Assembly: GCA_003224515.1 (NCBI GenBank)
Contig: QHZC01000563.1
Location: 1,006-9,117 of the forward strand
From: Acidobacteriota bacterium
GTDB taxonomy: Bacteria > Acidobacteriota > Terriglobia > Acidiferrales > UBA7541
Length of the DNA stretch: 8,112 nucleotides
Reading direction: 5' to 3'
Each line of letters opens with the position of its first letter. Position 1 is the stretch's first letter. The notes under the pieces were generated by a model. The model made no database searches. It was not told the origin of the DNA and was given only the letters and a program-made list of their open reading frames with translations. A program made the position numbers and the translations under genes. Below are positions 1 to 4,565 of this stretch, in pieces.

Positions 1-588
1 GGGGTAGAAGAAATACATTTCCGGAACTCTGTACGGCTGCAGGCCTTGTTGCAGGCGCTGATTGGGAAAATAGAGCCAGAACTCCGCTGCACGCACGGCA
101 TCGATAGTATTAAAGGCCGCCATGCGATGGTCGGTTTTGTGCCATCGCTCATACCACTCGCCGGGATCCACACTGAGTAGTACATCGGGACGGACACGCC
201 GGATGATAGCTGTCGCCTCCTCAACGAGCTTCGGCTGTGGCGCATATTCCAGCATGCCATCGTCATATCCCATCCATATGATGTTTTCTTTTGGTGTGCC
301 AAGCAGGCCCTCGGATACTTCTTCCTCTGCCTTTCTGATCCGAGCCAGCTGCTGGGATGTCATCTTGGGGTCGTATGAGCCCTTGTCGTCATTGGTATAG
401 ATCACGATGTAGAGCTTGTTCTGATTGCGGTTGAGTAAAGCGATTGTCCCGCCAGCACCAAAGACATCATCGTCAGGATGGGGCGTAAAAACCAGAACAG
501 TCTTGCCATGCAGATTTTCCAGACGCGTGTCCTGTCCTTGCGCGGCAACACCCGCCAGCGTCAACATAATGATAGCCAATACCTTCAT
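1..588 (-). CDS. PIG-L family deacetylase, secreted (3' end outside window)
   Basis: This leftward gene starts at the ATG at 588-586 and stays open for 196 codons to the window edge, so its C-terminus is missing. The protein has the two hallmarks of the PIG-L/LmbE zinc-dependent N-acetyl-sugar deacetylase family. One is HPDDD at residues 37-41 followed by GAGGT (44-48); the other is HKTDHR at 150-155. By family knowledge His37, Asp40 and His154 would bind the metal and Asp39 would be the catalytic base. The usual HPDDE is HPDDD here, a mild substitution. Residues 1-16 (MKVLAIIMLTLAGVAA) look like a signal peptide, so the enzyme probably acts outside the cytoplasm, unlike the cytosolic BshB/MshB enzymes. 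A purine-rich SD (GGGAGGGGG) lies just upstream of this ATG and supports the start. The family acts on N-acetylglucosaminyl conjugates, but the substrate cannot be read from the sequence. Family confidence is high, function low. Confidence 0.92.
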   Translation of the reverse strand, partial: MKVLAIIMLTLAGVAAQGQDTRLENLHGKTVLVFTPHPDDDVFGAGGTIALLNRNQNKLYIVIYTNDDKGSYDPKMTSQQLARIRKAEEEVSEGLLGTPKENIIWMGYDDGMLEYAPQPKLVEEATAIIRRVRPDVLLSVDPGEWYERWHKTDHRMAAFNTIDAVRAAEFWLYFPNQRLQQGLQPYRVPEMYFFYP

Positions 589-628
589 TTTTCCGCTCCC
601 CCTCCCGAATCATACTGCCTTCACCGGG

Positions 629-907
629 GGCACGCACGGCTTTGTCGGCGCCTTCGAAGGCCCCCTCGGCGATGCGCTCGAGTTCTTGGACTAGCAAAGC
701 GGTTAGATTATCTAGATTTCAACGATCGGAGGACGAGTCGGCCCGACGGGCCGGGCGCCGTATGCCGCGGCGAAATTCGGTGTCGAAGGGTTTTCCGAGT
801 CGCTCGCAAAGAGGTTCGACGACTCGGCGTAGAGATCGCGGTCGTGGAATCCGGCGGCTTTCGAACGGACTTTGCGGGCCCGTCGACGGGCCTTCGCGAG
901 TGGAAAC
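629..907 (+). pseudogene. decayed short-chain dehydrogenase/reductase (SDR) fragment
   Basis: Read from 731, one frame gives GRVGPTGRAPYAAAKFGVEG followed by FSESLAK. This is the SDR active-site region with the catalytic YxxxK (YAAAK). The frame then runs into TAG, but a one-base shift at about 801-804 (AAGAG in place of AAGGAG) continues as EVRRLGVEIAVVESGGF and RTDFAGPSTG, the usual SDR strand and PGGFRTDF-like segment that follow. Upstream in the first frame, codons 701-730 read G-stop-I-I-stop-I-S-T-I-G, matching the familiar SGRIINISTIGG stretch with TAG at two positions. Further upstream, GFVGAFEG (from about 638) resembles the SDR segment after NNAG, but the long helix region between it and the active site is missing, implying an internal deletion. 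No start, Rossmann glycine motif or C-terminus is seen. The similarity ends where the tRNA-like sequence begins, near 906. The gene is clearly non-functional. Confidence 0.78.
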
Positions 908-967
908 GGGCAATTTGGTAAACCGTTGTAGGGGCTAAAACTCCTATCGGGAGTTCGAATCCCAGCG
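906..967 (+). pseudogene. degenerate 3' half of a serine-type tRNA
   Basis: Bases 914-936 match the tRNA-Ser fragment at 4354-4376 with one mismatch (G918 versus C4358, which turns the GCT anticodon into GGT). The rest of a class II tRNA 3' half follows: a long variable arm (TAGGGG with CTCCTA), then a T-loop TTCGAAT at 954-960 with a damaged T stem. The acceptor strand does not match a serine tRNA, and no D arm or 5' acceptor half lies upstream, where the SDR remnant sits instead. It is therefore a remnant, not a working tRNA. A likely origin is duplication of a tRNA 3' end by an integrating element; decay of a once complete tRNA is the alternative. Confidence 0.7.
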
Positions 968-1097
968 AGATTAACCGCAGTGTCCAATTACGTCGACAAA
1001 GCTCTGAGGACTTCTCCGATAAAGCACTTGCTAGGGATAAGACGCAGAATGAATCCGTCAAATCACGGGGAAGTCGGACCGGCGGGACAAAAGGAGA

Positions 1098-1126
1098 GAG
1101 GCGCTCGGTAACCTCACAGGCGCCTC
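1098..1126. other. GC-rich hairpin (7-bp stem)
   Basis: GAGGCGC (1098-1104) pairs with GCGCCTC (1120-1126) across a 15-base loop. On the minus strand the stem is followed by TCTCCTTTTG, an interrupted T-run, so it could be a weak leftward terminator. There is no comparable T-run on the plus strand. No intact gene on either side clearly needs it. Confidence 0.35.
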
Positions 1127-1136
1127 CTCTACTGCG

Positions 1137-1171
1137 TCAACGTAAACCGTACCTCACTGGATCACCTCCTT
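1137..1171 (-). other. near-perfect Shine-Dalgarno with 6-codon ORF; equals 16S rRNA 3' end on plus strand
   Basis: The plus strand at 1157-1171 reads CTGGATCACCTCCTT, the conserved 3' end of bacterial 16S rRNA. Read leftward this is AAGGAGGTGATCC, fully complementary to the ribosome's anti-SD. It is followed seven bases after GGAGG by a GTG (1157-1155) that opens only six codons (V-R-Y-G-L-R) before TGA at 1139-1137. The frame is open again beyond the TGA to about 708. It may be the ribosome binding site of a decayed leftward gene, a scrap of rRNA, or chance. Upstream plus-strand bases contain GTAAACCGTA and CCT, which loosely resemble the 16S sequence before its terminus, but the surrounding sequence does not look like 16S. 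Confidence 0.4.
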
Positions 1172-1172
1172 C

Positions 1173-1206
1173 TCGGCAGGAACGCCGATGTCGACAAGAA
1201 TGTCGA
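1173..1206. repeat. two adjacent small inverted repeats
   Basis: TCGGC (1173-1177) pairs with GCCGA (1184-1188) across six bases. TCGACA (1191-1196) pairs with TGTCGA (1201-1206) across the tetraloop AGAA. They follow directly on the 16S-end-like 15-mer. No T-run follows on the plus strand. Function is unknown; chance pairing of short stems in GC-rich DNA is possible. Confidence 0.35.
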
Positions 1207-1452
1207 ATGATCCGAGTATAACGCGGGATCGGGGAGATGTCAGAACAAGCTTTTAGCCTTTGGGTTTGGGCGCGCGAAAGCCAATTATCGATAAATGCGT
1301 CAGGCAAGTGGATTTTTTCCGAGCAGGAGACAGCGAGGCGTGGAAGGGCTCAACGCGGAGAACCACCCTTGCATGAAATGAAACTGCAAGAATGGGGCAC
1401 CCGGCACTTTCGAGCGTTGGCATTCCTCAGATCCAGCCCGATGTTAATGCGC
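1207..1452. other. stretch with no supported gene
   Basis: Only a 95-codon rightward frame (1237-1524) spans this part. It resembles no family I know, and its GGGGAG abuts the ATG too closely to serve as a normal ribosome binding site. I see no RNA gene, repeat array or clear promoter. Confidence 0.5.
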
Positions 1453-1614
1453 TTACGCGCGGTAAATTATTTTGTGGCTGGGCCACAGAGCCCCGATGAT
1501 TGCGCCACCAATGACGCCAAATAATAGCGCACATAAGCCCTCATGACACTCGAGTGGACCGTTATCCGGGCATGATCGCCAAAATTTTAGGTCTACAATC
1601 GTTGAGTGGACCAT
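1453..1614 (-). CDS. small hypothetical membrane-tail ORF (53 codons), possibly a remnant
   Basis: An ATG at 1614-1612 opens 53 codons leftward to TAA at 1455-1453. The first half (MVHSTIVDLKFWRSCPDNGP) shows no known motif. The second half contains a hydrophobic, glycine-zipper-like segment, CALLFGVIGGAIIGALW (residues 28-44), followed by PSHKIIYRA at the end. This layout of a GxxxG-rich helix then a short tail ending near IYRA resembles, from memory, the C-termini of some acidobacterial small membrane or lipoproteins; I cannot verify that. The start overlaps the first 9 bases of the divergent membrane gene at 1606, and I see no convincing SD, so this may be the preserved tail of a broken gene rather than an intact one. 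Confidence 0.3.
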   Translation of the reverse strand: MVHSTIVDLKFWRSCPDNGPLECHEGLCALLFGVIGGAIIGALWPSHKIIYRA

Positions 1615-2349
1615 CATACAGTCGCGGTCGTCAGTATTACGGGTATCTGTCTTGATGTGCTGGGTAGTCTCTATCTGGCCTACGACCTATTGGGTGGACA
1701 ACACGGTCCTTTGCGGCTGCTTACCCGTGCGGTAACGTACTCCGTTGTCTTCGGCATCGGCTACGGCCTCGGCCTCGGTCTCTTCTTTGGCCTGGCTTCC
1801 GGTATCGCGACCGGTATCACCCTGTCGATTGAACTCAGTCGAGCAGCTCGTGGGCTGGATCATTACTCCTTGCTTTGGGAAGGGCTGTTTTCCGCCATCC
1901 GGGGGTTCGCTTTCGGAGCCGGACTGTACAGGATTTTGGGCTTCGGATTCGCAATCGCATTTGTCATTCTCATCATCGTCGGCCAAATATTCGCCTACTC
2001 TCGCGGCATGCGTCCTGCCACCGACTATGCAGCCTCTCGGCGTCCACGGCTTACGCGTCGTCAGTTTTGGGGAACTGTGGTCCGTACGGTCGGCTACATG
2101 GTCACGGCCCTGATCTGTAGTGCCTTCATCCATCACGTGGACCACGCCTGGTCTTTTGCGATTCGCGTGGGATTGGTAACAGGCCTTGTCACCGGCGTGG
2201 GAGTGACGGTCAATCCTTACATCGAATACTACGCCGACAATCTTCCGGAGCGACGGCTTGGGGTATTCGGCATTGCGCTCATCCTTTGCGGTTTTGCCCT
2301 GCAATCCCTTCAGTATTGGCTGTCACTGCTTGATGTACGCTTGAATTAG
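1606..2349 (+). CDS. polytopic integral membrane protein of unknown function
   Basis: This 247-residue protein is mostly hydrophobic and glycine-rich. Membrane segments are predicted by eye at about residues 6-28, 43-75 (one long or two short helices), 93-112, 113-131, 157-175, 184-203 and 217-240, giving six to eight helices. The loop at 132-156 is basic (SRRPRLTRRQ), suggesting a cytoplasmic loop. GxxxG-type packing motifs are dense in the second segment (FGIGYGLGLGLFFGLASGIATG). No enzymatic or transporter signature is visible and I cannot name the family. The start is GTG at 1606; there is no in-frame ATG before residue 135, and the upstream TTAGGTC is only a weak ribosome binding site. 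The gene converges on the cupin gene and is not in an obvious operon. The reading frame is intact and its hydrophobic periodicity argues strongly that it is real. Confidence 0.8.
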   Translation: MDHHTVAVVSITGICLDVLGSLYLAYDLLGGQHGPLRLLTRAVTYSVVFGIGYGLGLGLFFGLASGIATGITLSIELSRAARGLDHYSLLWEGLFSAIRGFAFGAGLYRILGFGFAIAFVILIIVGQIFAYSRGMRPATDYAASRRPRLTRRQFWGTVVRTVGYMVTALICSAFIHHVDHAWSFAIRVGLVTGLVTGVGVTVNPYIEYYADNLPERRLGVFGIALILCGFALQSLQYWLSLLDVRLN

Positions 2350-2559
2350 GCCCGAAGGAGTGGGCGAAGCTCATGCGAGACTGGTTCTCCATCACGGGGT
2401 AGAGCTGCCGCCGTCCAAGCATCATCGAATCCCGGCATTGGTCCCCGCCAAGCCCCCAGGGCTCATGTTACTTTGAAAATATGTGACCGTGGCAGCAGCG
2501 CGCTTTTTCTCCGTCCTGTGACGTAGCACGTGAAGACGGGTCAGCCTTGTGGCGGTCCG
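2350..2559. other. convergent intergenic region with weak hairpins
   Basis: Two genes end facing each other here. GCCC/GGGC pairs immediately after the membrane gene stop (2350-2365), and AGCCC/GGGCT (2451-2455 with 2459-2463) forms a short stem with a 3-base loop. Neither is followed by a real T-run on either strand, so no factor-independent terminator can be called with confidence. The T-run at about 2502-2506 (CTTTTTC) lacks a good preceding stem. Confidence 0.35.
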
Positions 2560-3006
2560 CTACTTCGCCGGTATGATATCGAATCTCGCCGACCCTTCCT
2601 CATAAAAGAGCGCTCCTTCTGTCTTGTCACCGCCGCTCCAATGCTTGTGACCGCCCGGGACTCGGAGGAAATCTCCCGGCCCCGCACGCTTTTCGCCCGC
2701 TTCATCTTTGTAGAGATAAGCGCCTTTGATAACGACTATCCACACATCGCTCGTATGTGTGTGCGTTCCCGCGTCGTACCCCGGCGCGAACTTCGTGAAT
2801 GTTCCGTGAGCCCCCTTGTCCGAGTCGCCCCAGAGAACGGCCATGGAGACCCCAGCCGCCGGCGATTGCTTGAACGTGGCCTGCTCCGCCGCCACATAGA
2901 TCACGTTCTTCTTGTTCGTGCTCGACTCTTTCTGGGCCTGCGCAACACCCAGCGTCGCGGCAATAATTAAAGCCGCCACTCCCGACAAGATCAGTGATTT
3001 TTTCAT
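2560..3006 (-). CDS. secreted cupin-domain protein
   Basis: The 148-residue protein begins with a clear signal peptide (residues 1-24, MKKSLILSG... ending VAQA before Q25), so it is exported. The rest is a single cupin barrel. Motif 1 is G80-THTHTSDVWIVVIKG with metal-ligand type His82 and His84; motif 2 is G111-DFLRVPGGHKHW with Pro117 and His120/His122. The glutamate often present in motif 1 is absent. It resembles the exported DUF4437-like cupins from memory; the substrate is unknown. The frame extends upstream to an ATG at 3045, but GGAGG at 3015-3019 sits eight bases before the ATG at 3006, and the signal peptide begins there, so 3006 is the better start. A candidate promoter lies at 3069-3098. 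No cotranscribed neighbour is seen. Confidence 0.88.
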   Translation of the reverse strand: MKKSLILSGVAALIIAATLGVAQAQKESSTNKKNVIYVAAEQATFKQSPAAGVSMAVLWGDSDKGAHGTFTKFAPGYDAGTHTHTSDVWIVVIKGAYLYKDEAGEKRAGPGDFLRVPGGHKHWSGGDKTEGALFYEEGSARFDIIPAK

Positions 3007-3068
3007 TTCGTTTTCCTCCGCATGTTCTTCAGCCGGAATTTCCATTTTGGCCGCCCGGATGGGACACC

Positions 3069-3098
3069 GTTATACACCCAAGCTCGCCGAGTGGGCAA
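3069..3098 (-). promoter_or_regulatory. candidate promoter of the cupin gene
   Basis: Leftward TTGCCC (3098-3093) and TATAAC (3074-3069) are separated by 18 bases and lie about 63 bases upstream of the cupin ATG. The -10 is good, the -35 moderate and the spacer one base longer than ideal. Confidence 0.4.
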
Positions 3099-3207
3099 AA
3101 TATCCGGACTGGGACTCCTTTGTGAGTTGAAATGTTGGCGGTTTTTTCTCACAACGCACTGCAAATGCATTTTCGTTTGGTGCTACTATGTGTAAATATA
3201 GTTTCGT

Positions 3208-3303
3208 ATGGTACACAGACGGTTCTGGCTGAAGCTGCTCGAACGCGCGTGGAAGGAGCGATCCGTGGGGCTACAGTTCCCCCTCTCCGCCAGATTTGTC
3301 TAA
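3208..3303 (+). pseudogene. possible N-terminal scrap of an AAA ATPase
   Basis: An ATG at 3208 reads MVHRRFWLKLLERAWKERSV and then, after a change of character, GLQFPLSARFV to TAA. The first 20 residues resemble, from memory, the N-terminus of ATP-binding proteins that begin with a W-x-x-x-I/L-x-x-A-W-x-x-R-S-V stretch before a WLxGVRRVGKT P-loop. The P-loop itself is absent, so if related it is only a truncated leftover. It is short enough for the resemblance to be chance. The remaining part of the 3007-3485 gap contains no other gene I can support. Confidence 0.22.
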
Positions 3304-3473
3304 TCGCAGTGATTACAATTGATTCCGTCACAGCCAGAAAACCGGACAATAAGAGCGTAAGAATAACTGAGTCGAGCTGATGGGGTCGGAATCCTCCGCC
3401 ATGCGTGTTCCGATTGCTGGATTCTCATATCCCGGTCACACGACGAATATGGTGTGCACGGACCAAAGTCCCT

Positions 3474-3485
3474 CTGACGCGTCAG
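3474..3485. repeat. perfect 12-bp palindrome CTGACGCGTCAG
   Basis: The palindrome directly abuts the stop codon of the Doc toxin gene (TAG at 3488-3486). It has no loop and no T-run, so it is more like a protein-binding dyad than a terminator. Chance is possible. Confidence 0.3.
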
Positions 3486-3866
3486 CTATTCTTGGCGAAT
3501 GTGATTGTTGATCCACTCGAGAATTAGTCCGAAACGGAACTCCCCTCTCGCGATGGATTGCACCATAAACTCGTATGCCGCCAATGGTTTCACTTCGAGG
3601 TCATACCCGTTGACTAGCAGAAACGTGTGCGCAGCGGCGAAGGCGACGCGCTTGTTGCCATCGAGGAATGGGTGATTGTTGGCAAGCGATTCCATCGGCG
3701 CCGCTGCTTCCTCGGCGATTGTATTGTAGTATCCGACCTGTGGGCGGAAAACGGCGGACTCAAGGAGCCCCTTATCCCGGAGTCCATGAGCGCCGCCGTA
3801 GTTGTCGATTTGCTGGTGATGGATCTCGAGAACTTCGCCTACGGTTAGGTAGACCCGTTCCGCCAT
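3486..3866 (-). CDS. doc: Doc-type (Fic fold) toxin of a type II toxin-antitoxin system
   Basis: The 126-residue protein carries the Doc version of the Fic motif, HPFLDGNKR, at residues 65-73. The lysine in place of the second glycine of canonical HPFxDGNGR is the feature that separates Doc from AMP-transferring Fic proteins; Doc of phage P1 phosphorylates elongation factor Tu and stops translation. The N-terminal stretch HHQQIDNYGGAHGLRDKGLL (16-35) and the helix AFAAAHTFLLVNGYDL (75-90) also fit the family, and the length matches single-domain Doc toxins. The catalytic His65, Phe67, Asp69, Asn71 and Arg73 are all present, so it looks active. It starts at ATG 3866-3864, immediately after the antitoxin's TAA with no intervening base, and no independent ribosome binding site stands out, pointing to translational coupling. 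The substrate here is inferred from the family. Confidence 0.93.
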   Translation of the reverse strand: MAERVYLTVGEVLEIHHQQIDNYGGAHGLRDKGLLESAVFRPQVGYYNTIAEEAAAPMESLANNHPFLDGNKRVAFAAAHTFLLVNGYDLEVKPLAAYEFMVQSIARGEFRFGLILEWINNHIRQE

Positions 3867-4103
3867 TTACTCGGCCAACTTCCGATACAGGTCCCGGAAT
3901 TTTTCGTTGGAGCGGCGGAATGCTTCGATCACTTCCGGTCGCACCGTGCGCTGAGAAGGAACCACGTTATGAATGTAATGCTCGATGGCCTTCTCTAGCA
4001 GGAATCTCTGGGATTGTCCGTTTTCTTTCGCGACCGCGACGAATTCCTTATAGAGCTTCGCGTTGATCGCAGGGCCGATCTTGACCGTCGCCCGGTTAGC
4101 CAT
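3867..4103 (-). CDS. ribbon-helix-helix antitoxin partner of Doc
   Basis: The 78-residue protein has an N-terminal segment RATVKIGPAINAKLYKEF then VAVAKENGQSQRFLLEKAIEHYI (residues 4-44), matching a ribbon-helix-helix DNA-binding fold: a short strand, then two helices. The charged C-terminal helix (PEVIEAFRRSNEKFRDLYRKLAE, 56-78) fits the segment that in Phd-like antitoxins binds and blocks Doc. It is the first gene of a two-gene operon and its TAA touches the toxin ATG. The start at 4103 is supported by AGAGG six bases upstream and a promoter 19-46 bases upstream. By analogy it would repress its own promoter, with the palindrome at 4152-4165 as a candidate operator. Antitoxin identity rests on context plus fold; the exact family is not certain. 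Confidence 0.85.
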   Translation of the reverse strand: MANRATVKIGPAINAKLYKEFVAVAKENGQSQRFLLEKAIEHYIHNVVPSQRTVRPEVIEAFRRSNEKFRDLYRKLAE

Positions 4104-4121
4104 AGTGCGCCTCTGGAGGCT

Positions 4122-4149
4122 ATTCTAAACCCGCTGCCGGAGATGTCAA
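4122..4149 (-). promoter_or_regulatory. sigma70-type promoter of the toxin-antitoxin operon
   Basis: Leftward TTGACA (4149-4144, perfect -35) and TAGAAT (4127-4122, one change from consensus) are separated by 16 bases. The predicted transcript would start near 4115, leaving a leader of only about a dozen bases that still holds the AGAGG ribosome binding site. Confidence 0.72.
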
Positions 4150-4151
4150 GA

Positions 4152-4172
4152 TAAATCTAGATTTAGCTAGAT
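4152..4172. promoter_or_regulatory. candidate operator palindromes for the antitoxin
   Basis: TAAATCTAGATTTA at 4152-4165 is a perfect 14-bp palindrome two bases upstream of the -35 box. An overlapping inverted repeat, ATCTAG (4155-4160) with CTAGAT (4167-4172), lies next to it. AT-rich dyads beside an autoregulated toxin-antitoxin promoter are typical binding sites for ribbon-helix-helix proteins. Their position also puts them between the operon and the divergent small ORF at 4205. Confidence 0.55.
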
Positions 4173-4204
4173 AACTGTTAGCGCCAGTTTAGGAGGGACT
4201 CACT

Positions 4205-4315
4205 GTGCGTCGGTTTTACGATTGTGTTCCTTTATCCTGCTGCAGCACAATTGCAGCACAATGGTTCTCGAACAAGAGCATTTGGGCACAAACACGACTT
4301 TCTCTCCGCACATAA
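4205..4315 (+). CDS. possible small protein (36 codons) with strong ribosome binding site
   Basis: AGGAGGG at 4191-4197 sits seven bases before a GTG at 4205 that opens 36 codons to TAA at 4313-4315. The peptide begins (M)RRFYDCVPLSCCSTIAAQW and is rich in Cys, Ser and aromatic residues; it matches nothing I recognise. The strong SD and ideal spacing are the only positive evidence. It is divergent from the toxin-antitoxin operon. It may be a real small gene, the C-terminal remnant of a lost gene beside the tRNA scar, or a chance ORF. Confidence 0.25.
   Translation: MRRFYDCVPLSCCSTIAAQWFSNKSIWAQTRLSLRT
4241..4262 (+). repeat. 11-bp perfect tandem duplication
   Basis: TGCAGCACAAT occurs twice head to tail (4241-4251 and 4252-4262). 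The first copy overlaps a 10-bp palindrome TGCTGCAGCA at 4238-4247. The repeat lies about 100 bases before the tRNA-Ser scar, a position where integrase arm-binding sites are often found, but this link is speculative. Confidence 0.5.
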
Positions 4316-4344
4316 ATCATCGAATCCGAACAACAGGGCCTAGG

Positions 4345-4408
4345 ACGGTTCAGTTTGCTAAACCGTTGTAGGGGCTTTCCTACCGGGGGTTCGAATCCCC
4401 CCTCTCCG
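4345..4408 (+). pseudogene. 3' half of tRNA-Ser(GCU), probable attachment-site scar
   Basis: From the anticodon loop TTGCTAA (4355-4361, anticodon GCT) onward this is a well-preserved class II tRNA 3' half. It has an anticodon 3' stem ACCGT (4362-4366), a variable arm GTAGG/CCTAC (4368-4372 with 4379-4383), a T arm GGGGG-TTCGAAT-CCCCC (4385-4401) and a serine-type acceptor strand CTCTCCG (4402-4408). The 5' acceptor strand and D arm are absent upstream. The expected 5' anticodon stem ACGGT occurs at 4345-4349 but is separated from the loop by five extra bases. This is what remains when an element recombines into a tRNA 3' end. It is a remnant and not expected to yield a tRNA. Confidence 0.75.
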
Positions 4409-4565
4409 TTCTTACTGATTGTCCCTCTTGTGCACCTTGGGGGGATGGTTCGAAGCGGCCCAATATATCTCGTTGTGTTCCTTCCCATAGGTTAGACCTG
4501 GTTAGGCCTACTTGCCAACTTTGTGGGAAGATGTTTCCTGGGTACTAAGACCGCCACGGGGCCCA

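Noticed and set aside
708..1061. 117-codon leftward ORF
   Set aside because: It runs through the tRNA remnant (giving the typical spurious tRNA-shadow peptide) and the antisense of the SDR pseudogene, so it is not a protein gene.
1080..1171. Decayed 16S rRNA gene
   Set aside because: Beyond the 15-base terminus only scattered matches are seen; not enough to call an rRNA gene.
1237..1524. 95-codon rightward ORF
   Set aside because: No recognisable motif, the SD-like GGGGAG abuts the ATG, and its 3' part overlaps a more protein-like leftward frame. Not called as a gene.
1552..1612. 9-bp direct repeat GAGTGGACC (1552-1560 and 1604-1612)
   Set aside because: Too short to distinguish from chance and with no associated structure.
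1687..2304. 205-codon leftward ORF
   Set aside because: It is the antisense shadow of the membrane gene: charged, repetitive composition, no motif, no promoter.
3007..3045. 13-residue N-terminal extension of the cupin
   Set aside because: A strong GGAGG lies eight bases before the internal ATG at 3006, where the signal peptide begins.
4216..4488. 90-codon leftward ORF
   Set aside because: It contains GGFEPPVGKPLQRFSKLN, the usual false translation of the antisense of a serine tRNA.
4512..4565. N-terminal extension of the first CRTAC1 protein from TTG
   Set aside because: The extra 18 residues would precede the signal peptide and no ribosome binding site supports the TTG; the ATG at 4566 is preferred, though not proven.
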